64,000 nt of DNA from Roseibium aggregatum (GTDB taxonomy: Bacteria > Pseudomonadota > Alphaproteobacteria > Rhizobiales > Stappiaceae), in the NCBI RefSeq assembly GCF_014692675.1, contig NZ_JABFCZ010000029.1, positions 1 to 64,000 of the forward strand, written 5' to 3'. Each line of letters starts with the position of its first letter. Within the stretch, counting starts at the first letter, position 1. The notes under the pieces are model-generated. The model was not told the DNA's origin and did not search any database. It was given only the letters and a program-made list of their open reading frames with translations. Shown here one piece after another: positions 1-7,699 of the stretch. The position numbers and the translations under genes are program-made.

Positions 1-57
1 ACCGAAACGATGCAAACTGAAACATGATCGCAGGCAGATGGTCAGCCGTGCCCGAAC

Positions 58-126
58 TGTCCGGGAATTACTGAAACGGTTGTCCGGGATTTAGCGTAAT
101 CGCTGTCCGGTATTTCTGAAATCCGC
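58..126. repeat. three tandem 23-bp units, possible IS21-like terminal repeats
   Basis: Three direct repeats start with TGTCCGG at 58, 81 and 104, exactly 23 bases apart, each followed by an AT-rich core and a CTGAAA or CGTAAT block. Multiple short direct repeats at an element's end are typical of IS21-family transposase binding sites. No transposase gene lies in the bases to the right, so this would be a remnant or an end whose element lies mostly outside the window. The family assignment rests on pattern only. Confidence 0.4.
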
Positions 127-530
127 ATCTAGACCATAATCACAATAAGGTTTACTCAACTCACTGATTTAGCTGAAACGGGAAGCGTAAGGTATGCATC
201 GAATTGTGTTGTACGTGGTCGAGTCATTCGAATACTGCGGTATGGCTGCTTTTTTTTTTAACAATTCCAACATCAGTGAGAAGCGGGTCGAACAGGTCTT
301 CGCCATAAGCGCGATTACCCCACTATGATAACGTTCACATGCTGCCTGCCAGTCCGTATAAAGCCAGCTGTGCGAAGTAATGGGTAAGTTTCCCATACCC
401 GGAAATTGTAAATAAGATATGCTAGAAATCCTGCCTTACAGAAAGCCGCGGCGACAGTATTCGATTATGAGTTAATTGAAAGCTGATAAAGCCGGATATT
501 TCAGTTAAGATTATCTTTTAGAGCGGTATA
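127..530. other. AT-richer non-coding stretch, no gene seen
   Basis: About 400 bases with lower GC than the rest of the window. A reverse-strand reading frame of 75 codons (169-396) has no recognisable motif, no ribosome binding site and biased composition, and I do not call it. The stretch lies between the repeat units at 58-126 and the 3' end of the first glycosyltransferase gene. It may be debris from insertion events, and no promoter or RNA can be supported. Confidence 0.4.
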
Positions 531-1238
531 TTAACTTACCTGTTTCTTGCGGAGTGAGTTGTCATATAGTTTTTTCTCGGCAATCCAGAAATCTGCATAG
601 TCAACGCCCTGCCAATTGGAGAACCATGGGCCTCCATTGGTATAGTGAATGACTTCAGGCGTCTTTTCCGGCATCGGATATTCACCTGCCAAGAAGTTCC
701 AAGTCAAAGGAAGTTCTCCGATCAGTTCATCCTCCGGAATCCAGTTGAAGCGATGGAGGAAAGCCGGGCTCTCACTATTGATTACTTCGGGTGTAAGGGC
801 CTTGACGTGAGGATGCGCGTTATTAAACAGGATGAAGGACGACCAGTTCTTGCGGGGGTAGGTCGTCTGGGTCTGCGCATCCATTTTGACTGCATTCTTC
901 GGAACATAGTCATGCTTCACAACATAGACTGCTTTACTCCGATCCGCATAGCTGAGAACCTTGTTGACGTCGGTCGTATAAAGGAAGTCGCAGTCACAGA
1001 AAATGGTCCAGCCGTCATGCGCAGCCAGATACGGCGTGAGGAAACGCGTCAAAGAGAATTCGGTCGAGGCATTGTCTGCTGGCCGATTGTAAAGTCCGAG
1101 TTCTCGCAGAGTCTTCTGCTTTAGCGGGTATATCTCGATATCAGACGATGTATGGCGCAGCAATGAATGCCGGCAGACTTGCCAAGCAATTTCCTCCCTG
1201 CTGTCGTACCCGATATATATCTTCAACTTTTCCAACAT
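531..1238 (-). CDS. putative glycosyltransferase (GT-A-like)
   Basis: A 235-residue protein without signal peptide. It begins with a beta-strand-like KIYIGYDSRE segment, then carries FCDCDF (about residues 80-85), an Asp-x-Asp site expected to bind Mn2+ and nucleotide sugar, and ends with the WNF, HYTNGGPW and WADY/ADFW-type patches seen in small cytoplasmic sugar transferases acting on surface polysaccharides. Acceptor and donor sugar cannot be told. It lies downstream of another glycosyltransferase gene on the same strand, about 135 bases away, so the two may be cotranscribed. Base composition is clearly poorer in GC than the core genes, which suggests horizontal acquisition. Family-level call is likely; the specific product is unknown. 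Confidence 0.7.
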   Translation of the reverse strand: MLEKLKIYIGYDSREEIAWQVCRHSLLRHTSSDIEIYPLKQKTLRELGLYNRPADNASTEFSLTRFLTPYLAAHDGWTIFCDCDFLYTTDVNKVLSYADRSKAVYVVKHDYVPKNAVKMDAQTQTTYPRKNWSSFILFNNAHPHVKALTPEVINSESPAFLHRFNWIPEDELIGELPLTWNFLAGEYPMPEKTPEVIHYTNGGPWFSNWQGVDYADFWIAEKKLYDNSLRKKQVS

Positions 1239-1373
1239 TAATCACTTCTCCGAATTTGGCCACAGACACAGGGAAACACGAAACTTCGAGAAAGCCAATA
1301 TTACTCAATCGGTCGAACCAACTGCTTCGCGGGGGAGCTAATTTGCATATTATACCGCAAGTGAGTGTTAAAG

Positions 1374-2681
1374 TCAGCGGATCCAATTCTTTAAATTATG
1401 AATTCGTTGTTTTAAAATCCGAAGTCGGGAGGATTTACGCTTGCTAAGTTCGCCGAGGGATAAAGACAATGCGCTCTTTGTACTTTCTAGTTCCGAATTA
1501 GCTTTATTAAGTTCATGCGATAATTCATTTAATTGCATTTCCATTGAGTGGATTTTCTTTGCTTTTGCCGATATTGCCTCAATTTTAGATATCAAGGCGG
1601 TTCTTTCCGCTTCCAAAATATTCCGGGCGTGAAGGTGACTTTCACCCATTTTTATTCTAGGCGCCACACTCCGTAAATATTGTGAAGTTGCTTTTAGAAT
1701 AGAAGTATTACTGATGCTAGGAGAGTTCGCTTCCCATCCTTCAATCGCGTCATGGTATGTCTCGACCCACTGATCGACTGCACTTGCTAGGCTGGCATTT
1801 GACCTGATCCATTCGGTGACCCTTCGCCCATCCGCAGCGTCATAGAGCTCGAGCTGACGAACCAGATTGTCTTCATTCAAAATATGCGTTTGCAACGCTC
1901 GTATGCCGAAATTCAGCCTTCGGAATCGATCGACATTTTCCATGGTGACCATGCCGCCTAGGTGAGCGTAGTCCATGACGACGACCGCACATCCCGAAGC
2001 CATCGCTTCAATTGCAGCGCGAGCCTTTGCGAAAACAATATCGTAGTCGGCAAGAATGTTTTCCGGTTTCGAAACTGGATTTCCTGACGAATTGCCCGCA
2101 ATATCTATCCGCTCAATCCCAATTTTTGCACATGCAGCCTTAATACCTTCCGGAACCGAGGATTGAACATTACTAAATACGAGCGCTGATTTCGGCTTTT
2201 TCGGCAGGTCGCGAACCCGGTAAAAACGCTCTAGATCGACAAAGTTATATATCGTTGTAACATCACCTGCACTAATCCCATGAACTGTCAGCAGTCGCTC
2301 TCGGCACAAATCATCTACGGCAACGTATCTCATGATATTGGGATGATATGGTGGCCATTCTTCCCAAGGTAGCCAGCCATGGCAGGTATAGATCACCGGA
2401 ACCTGCGGGAAATGTAGGGATGCAGACATTGTCTCGATATGATGCTGACCGTGAATGACGTCGGGAACCGCCGACATCTCGCGGAGATCGCTTTGGACGG
2501 GTATCGTCGCAGCAGCCAGTTCTTCAGCAACTTCCCCCAGTGATTGACTATAGGCAACGGGAAAATGTCCGCGCTTCATCAAGTCAATTGCAAGGTCCCG
2601 TACATAAACTTCCGAACCTGCACGAGTCGCCAGGGTATTGTTTGTCATGAGAATGCGTAGCGATCGGCCTCTAGTTTGCAT
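1374..2681 (-). CDS. GT4-like glycosyltransferase with C-terminal coiled coil
   Basis: A 435-residue protein if it starts at the ATG at 2681, which has GGAGA about nine bases upstream; a TTG start at 2771 would add 30 residues with no conserved look. The N-terminus (RILMTNNTLATRAGSEVYV, then DLAIDLMKRGH) is the sugar-acceptor Rossmann half of GT-B enzymes. The middle has the donor-site pattern A-x-EAMASGCAVVV with a glutamate about seven residues before the glycine. The last 85 residues or so are rich in Leu/Lys/Glu heptads and should form a coiled coil ending in a basic tail, perhaps for membrane or partner binding. Substrate is unknown. Low GC like its neighbour at 531. Confidence 0.75.
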   Translation of the reverse strand: MQTRGRSLRILMTNNTLATRAGSEVYVRDLAIDLMKRGHFPVAYSQSLGEVAEELAAATIPVQSDLREMSAVPDVIHGQHHIETMSASLHFPQVPVIYTCHGWLPWEEWPPYHPNIMRYVAVDDLCRERLLTVHGISAGDVTTIYNFVDLERFYRVRDLPKKPKSALVFSNVQSSVPEGIKAACAKIGIERIDIAGNSSGNPVSKPENILADYDIVFAKARAAIEAMASGCAVVVMDYAHLGGMVTMENVDRFRRLNFGIRALQTHILNEDNLVRQLELYDAADGRRVTEWIRSNASLASAVDQWVETYHDAIEGWEANSPSISNTSILKATSQYLRSVAPRIKMGESHLHARNILEAERTALISKIEAISAKAKKIHSMEMQLNELSHELNKANSELESTKSALSLSLGELSKRKSSRLRILKQRIHNLKNWIR

Positions 2682-3246
2682 TTGGGGCAATCTCCAGGGA
2701 GTTTCGAGCCTGCGTGAGTGATATATATCCTGAATCGTTTCGAAGTTCCCGCCATGAGCGGCGCAAGTCAAAAGTCTTAATTTGAGAAATTGAAGAATTT
2801 CGACATTTGCACAAATTGGAAATAGATCAATATGACCTTCCTATCCAGTCCCATCTCGAAGTTTTACTGGTATTGATTTCATAACGTTATTTCAATTAGC
2901 GCAAAATCCGCATCGATTAATACGCTCAGTTTGAGCCATCCGAAATTACGCGCAAGTTTCAATCAAACGGTCAAAAATGCCGCAAATTCTCGAGGTTTCC
3001 AGGATATTCCCCCAATACCCCTTAACGGCATCCATTCTCGCGTGTTGCACAATGTGGCTATTCTACTGAATAAGCTTAGTTCGCACGTCGATGGGTACAA
3101 CCGATGGCCCTGCGCGATGCAAAGTGGCGAAAAGAAGGCAGGTCTTGGACGCGTGGTCTAAACTCACTCACTCGTGAGAGCAATTTGAGTCGGTCCGGTT
3201 CATATTGTCTTAATTCCACTACGAATAAGTAGCCTCATTGGTTTAA
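2682..3246. other. intergenic, low GC, no supported gene
   Basis: Roughly 560 bases between the glycosyltransferase gene and the DUF302 gene. A forward frame at 2931-3161 could encode 76 residues, but it has no ribosome binding site, no motif and ordinary chance composition, so it is not called. The stretch is AT-rich compared with the DNA that follows 3250, so a boundary between acquired and resident DNA may lie here. The promoter of the glycosyltransferase pair should be in its left part. Confidence 0.4.
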
Positions 3247-3750
3247 ATGAAAAAAGAGAACGCCGTGTATCGCCTGTTGAGGCAAATTGTTATTATCCTT
3301 GCACTTGTCTCCGCGGTCGGCCCGGCGCAGGCTTCCGGACTGGAAAGCCGTCCCGGCTGGCGGGTGATTTCCACCGGATTTGCCTTCGGCGATCTGGTGC
3401 GCCGGGTGAAAGACGCTGTCCGGGACGAGAAGATGCTGCTGGTCACGCAGGCAAGCGCATCGGACGGCGCAAAAGGTCAGGGAATTGTCATTCCGGGCAA
3501 CCGGATCATGGGGGTCTATCGCAACGATTACGCCCGCCGCATGCTGAAGGCGTCTGTCGCTGCCGGTATCGAGGCGCCGATCCGGTATTATGTGACGGAA
3601 AATCCGGACGGGACCGCGACCCTTTCCTGGAAGACGCCGAGCCATGTCTTTGCCCCCTATATGGAGGAAGGAGGTGCGGAACTGAAGGCGCTCGCCACCG
3701 AACTGGATTCCGTATTCGAGGCGATCGCGGCGAAAGCCGTAGGCAATTAA
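3247..3750 (+). CDS. exported DUF302 family protein
   Basis: 167 residues. A signal peptide covers about residues 1-29 (basic start, hydrophobic core IVIILALVSAVGPAQAS), so the mature protein is periplasmic. The mature part fits the DUF302 fold: a strand around FAFGDLVRRVKDAV, then NRIMGVYRNDYARRMLKA, then PIRYYVTENPDGTATLSWKTPS. DUF302 proteins often accompany redox or metal-stress genes, but their chemistry is not known. Length matches single-domain members. The start at 3247 has little upstream purine match. It is monocistronic; a GC-rich inverted repeat follows at 3781-3804. Confidence 0.7.
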   Translation: MKKENAVYRLLRQIVIILALVSAVGPAQASGLESRPGWRVISTGFAFGDLVRRVKDAVRDEKMLLVTQASASDGAKGQGIVIPGNRIMGVYRNDYARRMLKASVAAGIEAPIRYYVTENPDGTATLSWKTPSHVFAPYMEEGGAELKALATELDSVFEAIAAKAVGN

Positions 3751-3780
3751 GCGTTCCGGGACCTTTCGGTAACCATCCGA

Positions 3781-3804
3781 GCGGCCGACTTGGTGTCCGG
3801 CCGC
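3781..3804. terminator. inverted repeat after DUF302 gene, possible terminator
   Basis: The arms GCGGCCG (3781-3787) and CGGCCGC (3798-3804) form a seven-pair GC stem with a ten-base loop, 30 bases after the DUF302 stop codon. There is no clear T-run, so a Rho-independent role is uncertain. Confidence 0.35.
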
Positions 3805-3959
3805 CAAGCTCTCGCTATCATCTTTGACATTGTCGGCTTTTCCTAAGATGCCGGTTTTGCACATATACTTTGCATCTCAGCTTACGAAATGTGCTTGTGC
3901 GAATCGTAATCATTCCCCACCTTGGAAGATGTCTTCAACTGCAAGAAAGGAGGTGCCCA

Positions 3960-4054
3960 TGTCTAGTGAGTATCAGAAATTGGCCCGGGAGTTTGGGCGG
4001 AATGTTTTGGTGCTGGAGCAGCCTCGAGCAGTAAAAGGTTTCGCCGGGATCTGA
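3960..4054 (+). CDS. candidate 31-residue peptide gene
   Basis: An ATG at 3960 is preceded by AAGGAGGTGCCC, close to a perfect Shine-Dalgarno sequence at good spacing. It opens a frame of 31 codons ending in TGA at 4052-4054, starting MSSEYQKLAREFGRNVL and ending KGFAGI. A strong hairpin terminator follows 31 bases later (4086-4110), so the short frame is bounded like a real transcription unit. There is no signal peptide or membrane segment; the product is a small, slightly basic soluble peptide. I do not recognise it. A start at 3824 in the same frame would give 76 residues but lacks a ribosome site. Role unknown: regulator, leader or modified-peptide precursor are all open. Confidence 0.5.
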
Positions 4055-4085
4055 TCCGAACTTTCTGGTCAATTTGATCTCATGG

Positions 4086-4110
4086 GAGGGCCGCTTTGCG
4101 GCCCTCTTTG
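4086..4110 (+). terminator. Rho-independent terminator after the short peptide gene
   Basis: GAGGGCCGC (4086-4094) pairs with GCGGCCCTC (4098-4106) across a three-base TTT loop, followed by TTT. A nine-pair GC-rich stem with a short T tract is a good intrinsic terminator. Confidence 0.75.
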
Positions 4111-4204
4111 CATTTGGGGCTTTCGACTGTTTCCGGTCAGAGGGGCTGGATTTTAGTTGCAGGTGAAACTAAGCTTCCTGACAAGAACGATCAGAGGCAC
4201 TTAG

Positions 4205-4855
4205 ATGACGTCCCCCATCCTTCACTCCTATTTCCGCAGTTCCACGTCCTACCGTCTTCGGATCGCCCTCAACCTGAAGGGCGTGGAAACCGACTACCGG
4301 GCGCACCATCTGCGGTTTGGCGAGCAGCGGTCGGAAGCGTATCTGAAAATCAATCCTCAGGGCGTGGTGCCTTCGCTGGAATTGCCGGACGGCCAGGTCC
4401 TGACCCAGTCGCTGGCCATTATCGAATATCTCGACGAGACGATCCCCGAACCGCCGCTGCTGCCGAAGGACCCGCTGTCCCGTGCCCGGGTTCGGGCGAT
4501 GGCCCAGATGATTGCCTGCGATATTCATCCGATCAACAACCTGAAGGTCCTGAACGAACTCCGCTCCCGCTTCGGCGCCGACGATGCCGCGGTCGCCGGA
4601 TGGTTCCGCCATTGGGTCGCGGAAACCTTCGGTCCCCTCGAGACGATGCTCGCGGCCCGGACCACACCCGGAGCCTTCTGTGCCGGCGACACGCCAGGGC
4701 TTGCGGATATCTGCCTGGTCGCCCAGGTGGCGAACGGCGCGCGCTTCGGGGTGGATATGACCCCCTATCCGGCAATTCAGGCGATTTACGACACCTGCAT
4801 GGCCATCCCGGCGTTCGAAAAGGCCGCGCCGGCCAATCAGCCGGACGCGGAATAG
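4205..4855 (+). CDS. maiA: maleylacetoacetate isomerase (zeta-class GST)
   Basis: 216 residues, the usual length. The N-terminal thioredoxin-like domain has SSTSYRLRIAL near residues 11-21, the Ser-Ser-Cys/Thr glutathione site of zeta-class transferases, and NPQGVVPSLELPDG (about 50-63) with the cis-proline. The helical C-terminal half follows, with DTPGLADICLVAQV. The enzyme isomerises maleylacetoacetate to fumarylacetoacetate in tyrosine/homogentisate degradation, using glutathione as cofactor, in the cytoplasm. No other homogentisate-pathway genes are adjacent, so the role is read from sequence alone. It is convergent with the SDR gene at 4880. Confidence 0.85.
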   Translation: MTSPILHSYFRSSTSYRLRIALNLKGVETDYRAHHLRFGEQRSEAYLKINPQGVVPSLELPDGQVLTQSLAIIEYLDETIPEPPLLPKDPLSRARVRAMAQMIACDIHPINNLKVLNELRSRFGADDAAVAGWFRHWVAETFGPLETMLAARTTPGAFCAGDTPGLADICLVAQVANGARFGVDMTPYPAIQAIYDTCMAIPAFEKAAPANQPDAE

Positions 4856-4879
4856 GCTTCCCGCATCCGTCATTCGGTT

Positions 4880-5641
4880 TTAGATCAGACCGACCGCCTT
4901 GCGGACGCCCTCGTCCCTGAGCGAACAGTCGATGCCGCAATAGGCATCGCCCGCCTCGGTCGCAAGCCAGGAAATCGTCTCGCCGACCCATTCCGGCGGG
5001 ATATGGACCGACGGGTCGAGCTGGCTTACCGGATTGATGCCCGACGCCTTGATCGCCACCTGCATGTGGGTTGCGACCGTCCCGGGGCTCAGGCCCATGA
5101 CCCGGATGCCATGATCGGAAAATTCCAGGTCCGCGCATTTGGTCAGCGACAGGACGGCGGCTTTCGATGCGCAGTAATGGCTCCAGCCTTCCAGGGCGCC
5201 GGTTGCCGCCCCCGAACTGATGTTGATGATCGTGCCGCCGCCGGCCTCAAGCATGATCGGAGCGGCGGCGCGGATGCAGTGGTAGACGCCTTTGACATTG
5301 ACATCGATGACCTTGCCCCAACCGTCCGGATCGGAGGTCTCCAGGCGGCTGATCGGATCGATCAGGCCGGCGTTGTTGACCAGGATGTTGACCGGACCGA
5401 ATTCATGGGCGGCGAGTGCCACGGTTTTCTCGACGTCGGCGTAGGATGCGACATCGCAGGAACAGGCGATCGCCCTGCCGCCTCCGGAACGGATGTCCCG
5501 GGCGATCCGTTCAATGGCCTCGCTGCTGCGGGCTGCGAGAACGACCGAAGCTCCGTATTTTGCCAGGCTCCGGGCCGCGGCTTCCCCGATGCCCCGGCTG
5601 GCGCCGGTCACCAGGGCGGTTTTTCCTGCATGATCGATCAT
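4880..5641 (-). CDS. SDR family NAD(P)-dependent oxidoreductase
   Basis: 253 residues of classical short-chain dehydrogenase type. The cofactor motif TGASRGIG lies at about residues 14-21, NNAG near 90, the catalytic Ser in INISSG near 138, and Tyr-x-x-x-Lys as YCASK near 152-156. The ATG at 5641 has GAAGGA about seven bases upstream. The aspartate and C-terminal residues resemble clade members of unknown alcohol/ketone specificity. The substrate cannot be told, and the neighbours (maiA, ion channel) give no clear pathway. Cytoplasmic. Confidence 0.8.
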   Translation of the reverse strand: MIDHAGKTALVTGASRGIGEAAARSLAKYGASVVLAARSSEAIERIARDIRSGGGRAIACSCDVASYADVEKTVALAAHEFGPVNILVNNAGLIDPISRLETSDPDGWGKVIDVNVKGVYHCIRAAAPIMLEAGGGTIINISSGAATGALEGWSHYCASKAAVLSLTKCADLEFSDHGIRVMGLSPGTVATHMQVAIKASGINPVSQLDPSVHIPPEWVGETISWLATEAGDAYCGIDCSLRDEGVRKAVGLI

Positions 5642-5740
5642 GAAGTTTCCTTCTGTTTAGATTATGTCAATATTGTTTGCATGCCGCCCGATGAACAGGG
5701 TGAATTCGAAAGCCGTGCAGGGGAATAGCAGTCGGGGGTC

Positions 5741-6526
5741 ATGGCGGACAGTCTAACTTCACTTCGTTCTCTCCTGCGCGAACTCTATTTCGGCGACTCG
5801 GGACGGGCGCGAATCTGGCGCTATACGCTCCTGGCGTTCGATATCATCACGATCGGCTATTTTATTGTCTCGTCCGTGTTGGATCCGGACAGGCTGCACC
5901 ACGAACTGGACTACGTGATCGCGGTGGTTCTGCTGATCGACTATCTGGCCCGGTTCATTGCGGCGGAAAAGCCGGTCCAGTATGCCACCAGCTTCACCTC
6001 GCTGGCCGATATCGTGGTCGTGGTCTCCCTGGTCGCGCCGGCGTTTTTCGAGAACTTCGCCTTCTTGCGCGTCATTCGCATGTTGCGGCTGATGCGCTCC
6101 TACCATCTCCTGAGGGAACTGCGGCAGGCATCGGGATGGTTCCGCCGGAACGAGGAAATCATTCAGTCGGCGATCAACCTGATCGTCTTCGTCTTCGTCG
6201 TGACGGCGGTGGTCTATGTGGCGGAGCATGACCGCAACGACGCCATCAACAACTACCTCGATGCGCTCTACTTCACGGTGACCACGCTGACCACGACCGG
6301 GTTCGGTGACATCACCATGACCGACAGCGCCGGCAGGCTGCTGACCGTGCTGATCATGATCTTCGGCGTCGCGCTGTTCCTGCGTCTCGTTCAGACGATT
6401 TTTCGGCCCAACAAGGTGCATTTTCCCTGTCCGGACTGCGGCCTGTCGCGCCACGATCCGGACGCCGTCCATTGCAAGCATTGCGGCCGGGTGCTGAACA
6501 TTCCCACCGAGGGCGACTGGAGCTGA
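5741..6526 (+). CDS. voltage-gated-type potassium channel with C-terminal zinc ribbon
   Basis: 261 residues. Transmembrane segments lie around residues 25-45 and 60-75, and further ones follow. An S4-like helix (RVIRMLRLMRSYHLLREL, about 109-126) has regularly spaced arginines. A pore loop carries TLTTTGFGD (about 183-191), the K+ selectivity filter, and is followed by the last inner helix. The C-terminus has CPDCG and CKHCG about 18 residues apart, a rubredoxin-like zinc ribbon that is not part of ordinary Kv channels and may sense redox or metal state. One subunit should form a tetrameric inner-membrane channel. It is a single gene between the SDR and esterase genes. Confidence 0.8.
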   Translation: MADSLTSLRSLLRELYFGDSGRARIWRYTLLAFDIITIGYFIVSSVLDPDRLHHELDYVIAVVLLIDYLARFIAAEKPVQYATSFTSLADIVVVVSLVAPAFFENFAFLRVIRMLRLMRSYHLLRELRQASGWFRRNEEIIQSAINLIVFVFVVTAVVYVAEHDRNDAINNYLDALYFTVTTLTTTGFGDITMTDSAGRLLTVLIMIFGVALFLRLVQTIFRPNKVHFPCPDCGLSRHDPDAVHCKHCGRVLNIPTEGDWS

Positions 6527-6705
6527 GCGAATTCTGGCGAAATCACATCGCCTCCCGGGCAGGAGGATCGTTGGAGTGTGCTCTCTGAACTGTGATCAGG
6601 ACCGGTTTGGCTTCCCGCATATCCGGTGCCATGATGCCGTCGCGTGAAGGCCATCAGAAGGCATTCGCGAACGGACGGACCGCTCTGCAGTGACAGGAGG
6701 GAGAC

Positions 6706-7659
6706 GTGAGGTTCTTGCTGTGGCTTGCCGGTGGACTGTTGGCCGGCCTCTTGAGCGTGGCTGGCGCCTTCGGCCAGACCGCTCTCGATCAGACCGCTTC
6801 CGACCAGACCGCTCTAGACCGGCCTGCCTGCGGCGGCGATACCCCCTGCACGGTGGAAGGCGGCGAATATTACATTCACCTGCCTCCCGGCAGGAAAGCG
6901 TCAAAGCCCAAGGGGGCGATCTTCTTCCTGCACGGACACCGGGGAAAGGCGATCAACCAGATCAGCAACAAGTCCTTCCTGAACATGGCGGACGAACTGG
7001 GCGTCGCCTTCATCGCGGTTCAGGGGCTGGAAGGCACCTGGTCGTTTCCAACCGCGCCGCACCAATTGCGCGACGAATTTTCGTTTTTCGACCGGGTGCT
7101 TGAGGATGTATCGAAGCGCTTCGGCGTGAAACGCGACAGGACATTGCTTGCCGGATTTTCCTCCGGCGCCTTCATGACCTGGTATCTGGCCTGTGACGAT
7201 GCGGAGCGCTTTTCCGGATACGCGCCGATCGCAGGCGCCTTCTGGAAGCCTCTCCCCGAAAGCTGCAAGACCAGGGAGCCCTATCTCTTCCATGTGCATG
7301 GAACGTCGGACAAGGTCGTTCCTCTCGCGGGCAGGGCGCTCGGCGGTGGCCGCTGGATTCAGGGCGACGTCTACAAGAGTTTCGACGTCTGGCTGCATCA
7401 GGCCAGCGTCTCGGAGGACAGCGCCCGCCATTACACCTCAGGCAACCTGCAATGCGAGCGCTGGTCGCCGAAGGGCGGCGTTCTGGAACTGTGCCTGCAT
7501 GACGGCGGTCACAGCGTGCGGGCCGAATGGATCAAGCGGGCCTGGATGGAACTCGCGAAGGCGAGGGGCTGGCCGGAATATACGACGCTCACAGTTCACG
7601 CCAATTGCCAGGAACATGACGACAAGTTGACCGATGCGGAAGTGACCAGGGCCTGTTAG
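6706..7659 (+). CDS. secreted polyhydroxybutyrate depolymerase/esterase-like alpha/beta hydrolase
   Basis: 317 residues from a GTG at 6706 with AGGAGGGAG upstream. A signal peptide covers about residues 1-23, followed by three tandem copies of a five-residue QTALD/QTASD unit. The hydrolase part has FFLHGHRGK (oxyanion region), the nucleophile motif GFSSGAF, the acid in HGTSDKVVPL, and the His in DGGHSVRAEW, as in LpqC/PHB-depolymerase esterases. Pairs of cysteines suggest disulfides, which fits export. Natural substrate (feruloyl ester, polyester, acetyl-sugar) is open. Monocistronic with a 40-base gap to the next gene. Confidence 0.7.
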   Translation: MRFLLWLAGGLLAGLLSVAGAFGQTALDQTASDQTALDRPACGGDTPCTVEGGEYYIHLPPGRKASKPKGAIFFLHGHRGKAINQISNKSFLNMADELGVAFIAVQGLEGTWSFPTAPHQLRDEFSFFDRVLEDVSKRFGVKRDRTLLAGFSSGAFMTWYLACDDAERFSGYAPIAGAFWKPLPESCKTREPYLFHVHGTSDKVVPLAGRALGGGRWIQGDVYKSFDVWLHQASVSEDSARHYTSGNLQCERWSPKGGVLELCLHDGGHSVRAEWIKRAWMELAKARGWPEYTTLTVHANCQEHDDKLTDAEVTRAC

Positions 7660-7699
7660 CGGTTGACGTTTCCAGGAGGGGCGGGTCATCTGCGGCCCG

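Noticed and set aside
169..396. Reverse-strand frame of 75 codons
   Set aside because: No ribosome site, no motif, and chance composition in AT-rich DNA.
2931..3161. Forward frame of 76 codons
   Set aside because: No ribosome binding site or recognisable domain; lies in low-GC intergenic DNA.
3824..3959. N-terminal extension of the 31-residue peptide to 76 residues
   Set aside because: Lacks a ribosome site, whereas the ATG at 3960 has a near-perfect one.
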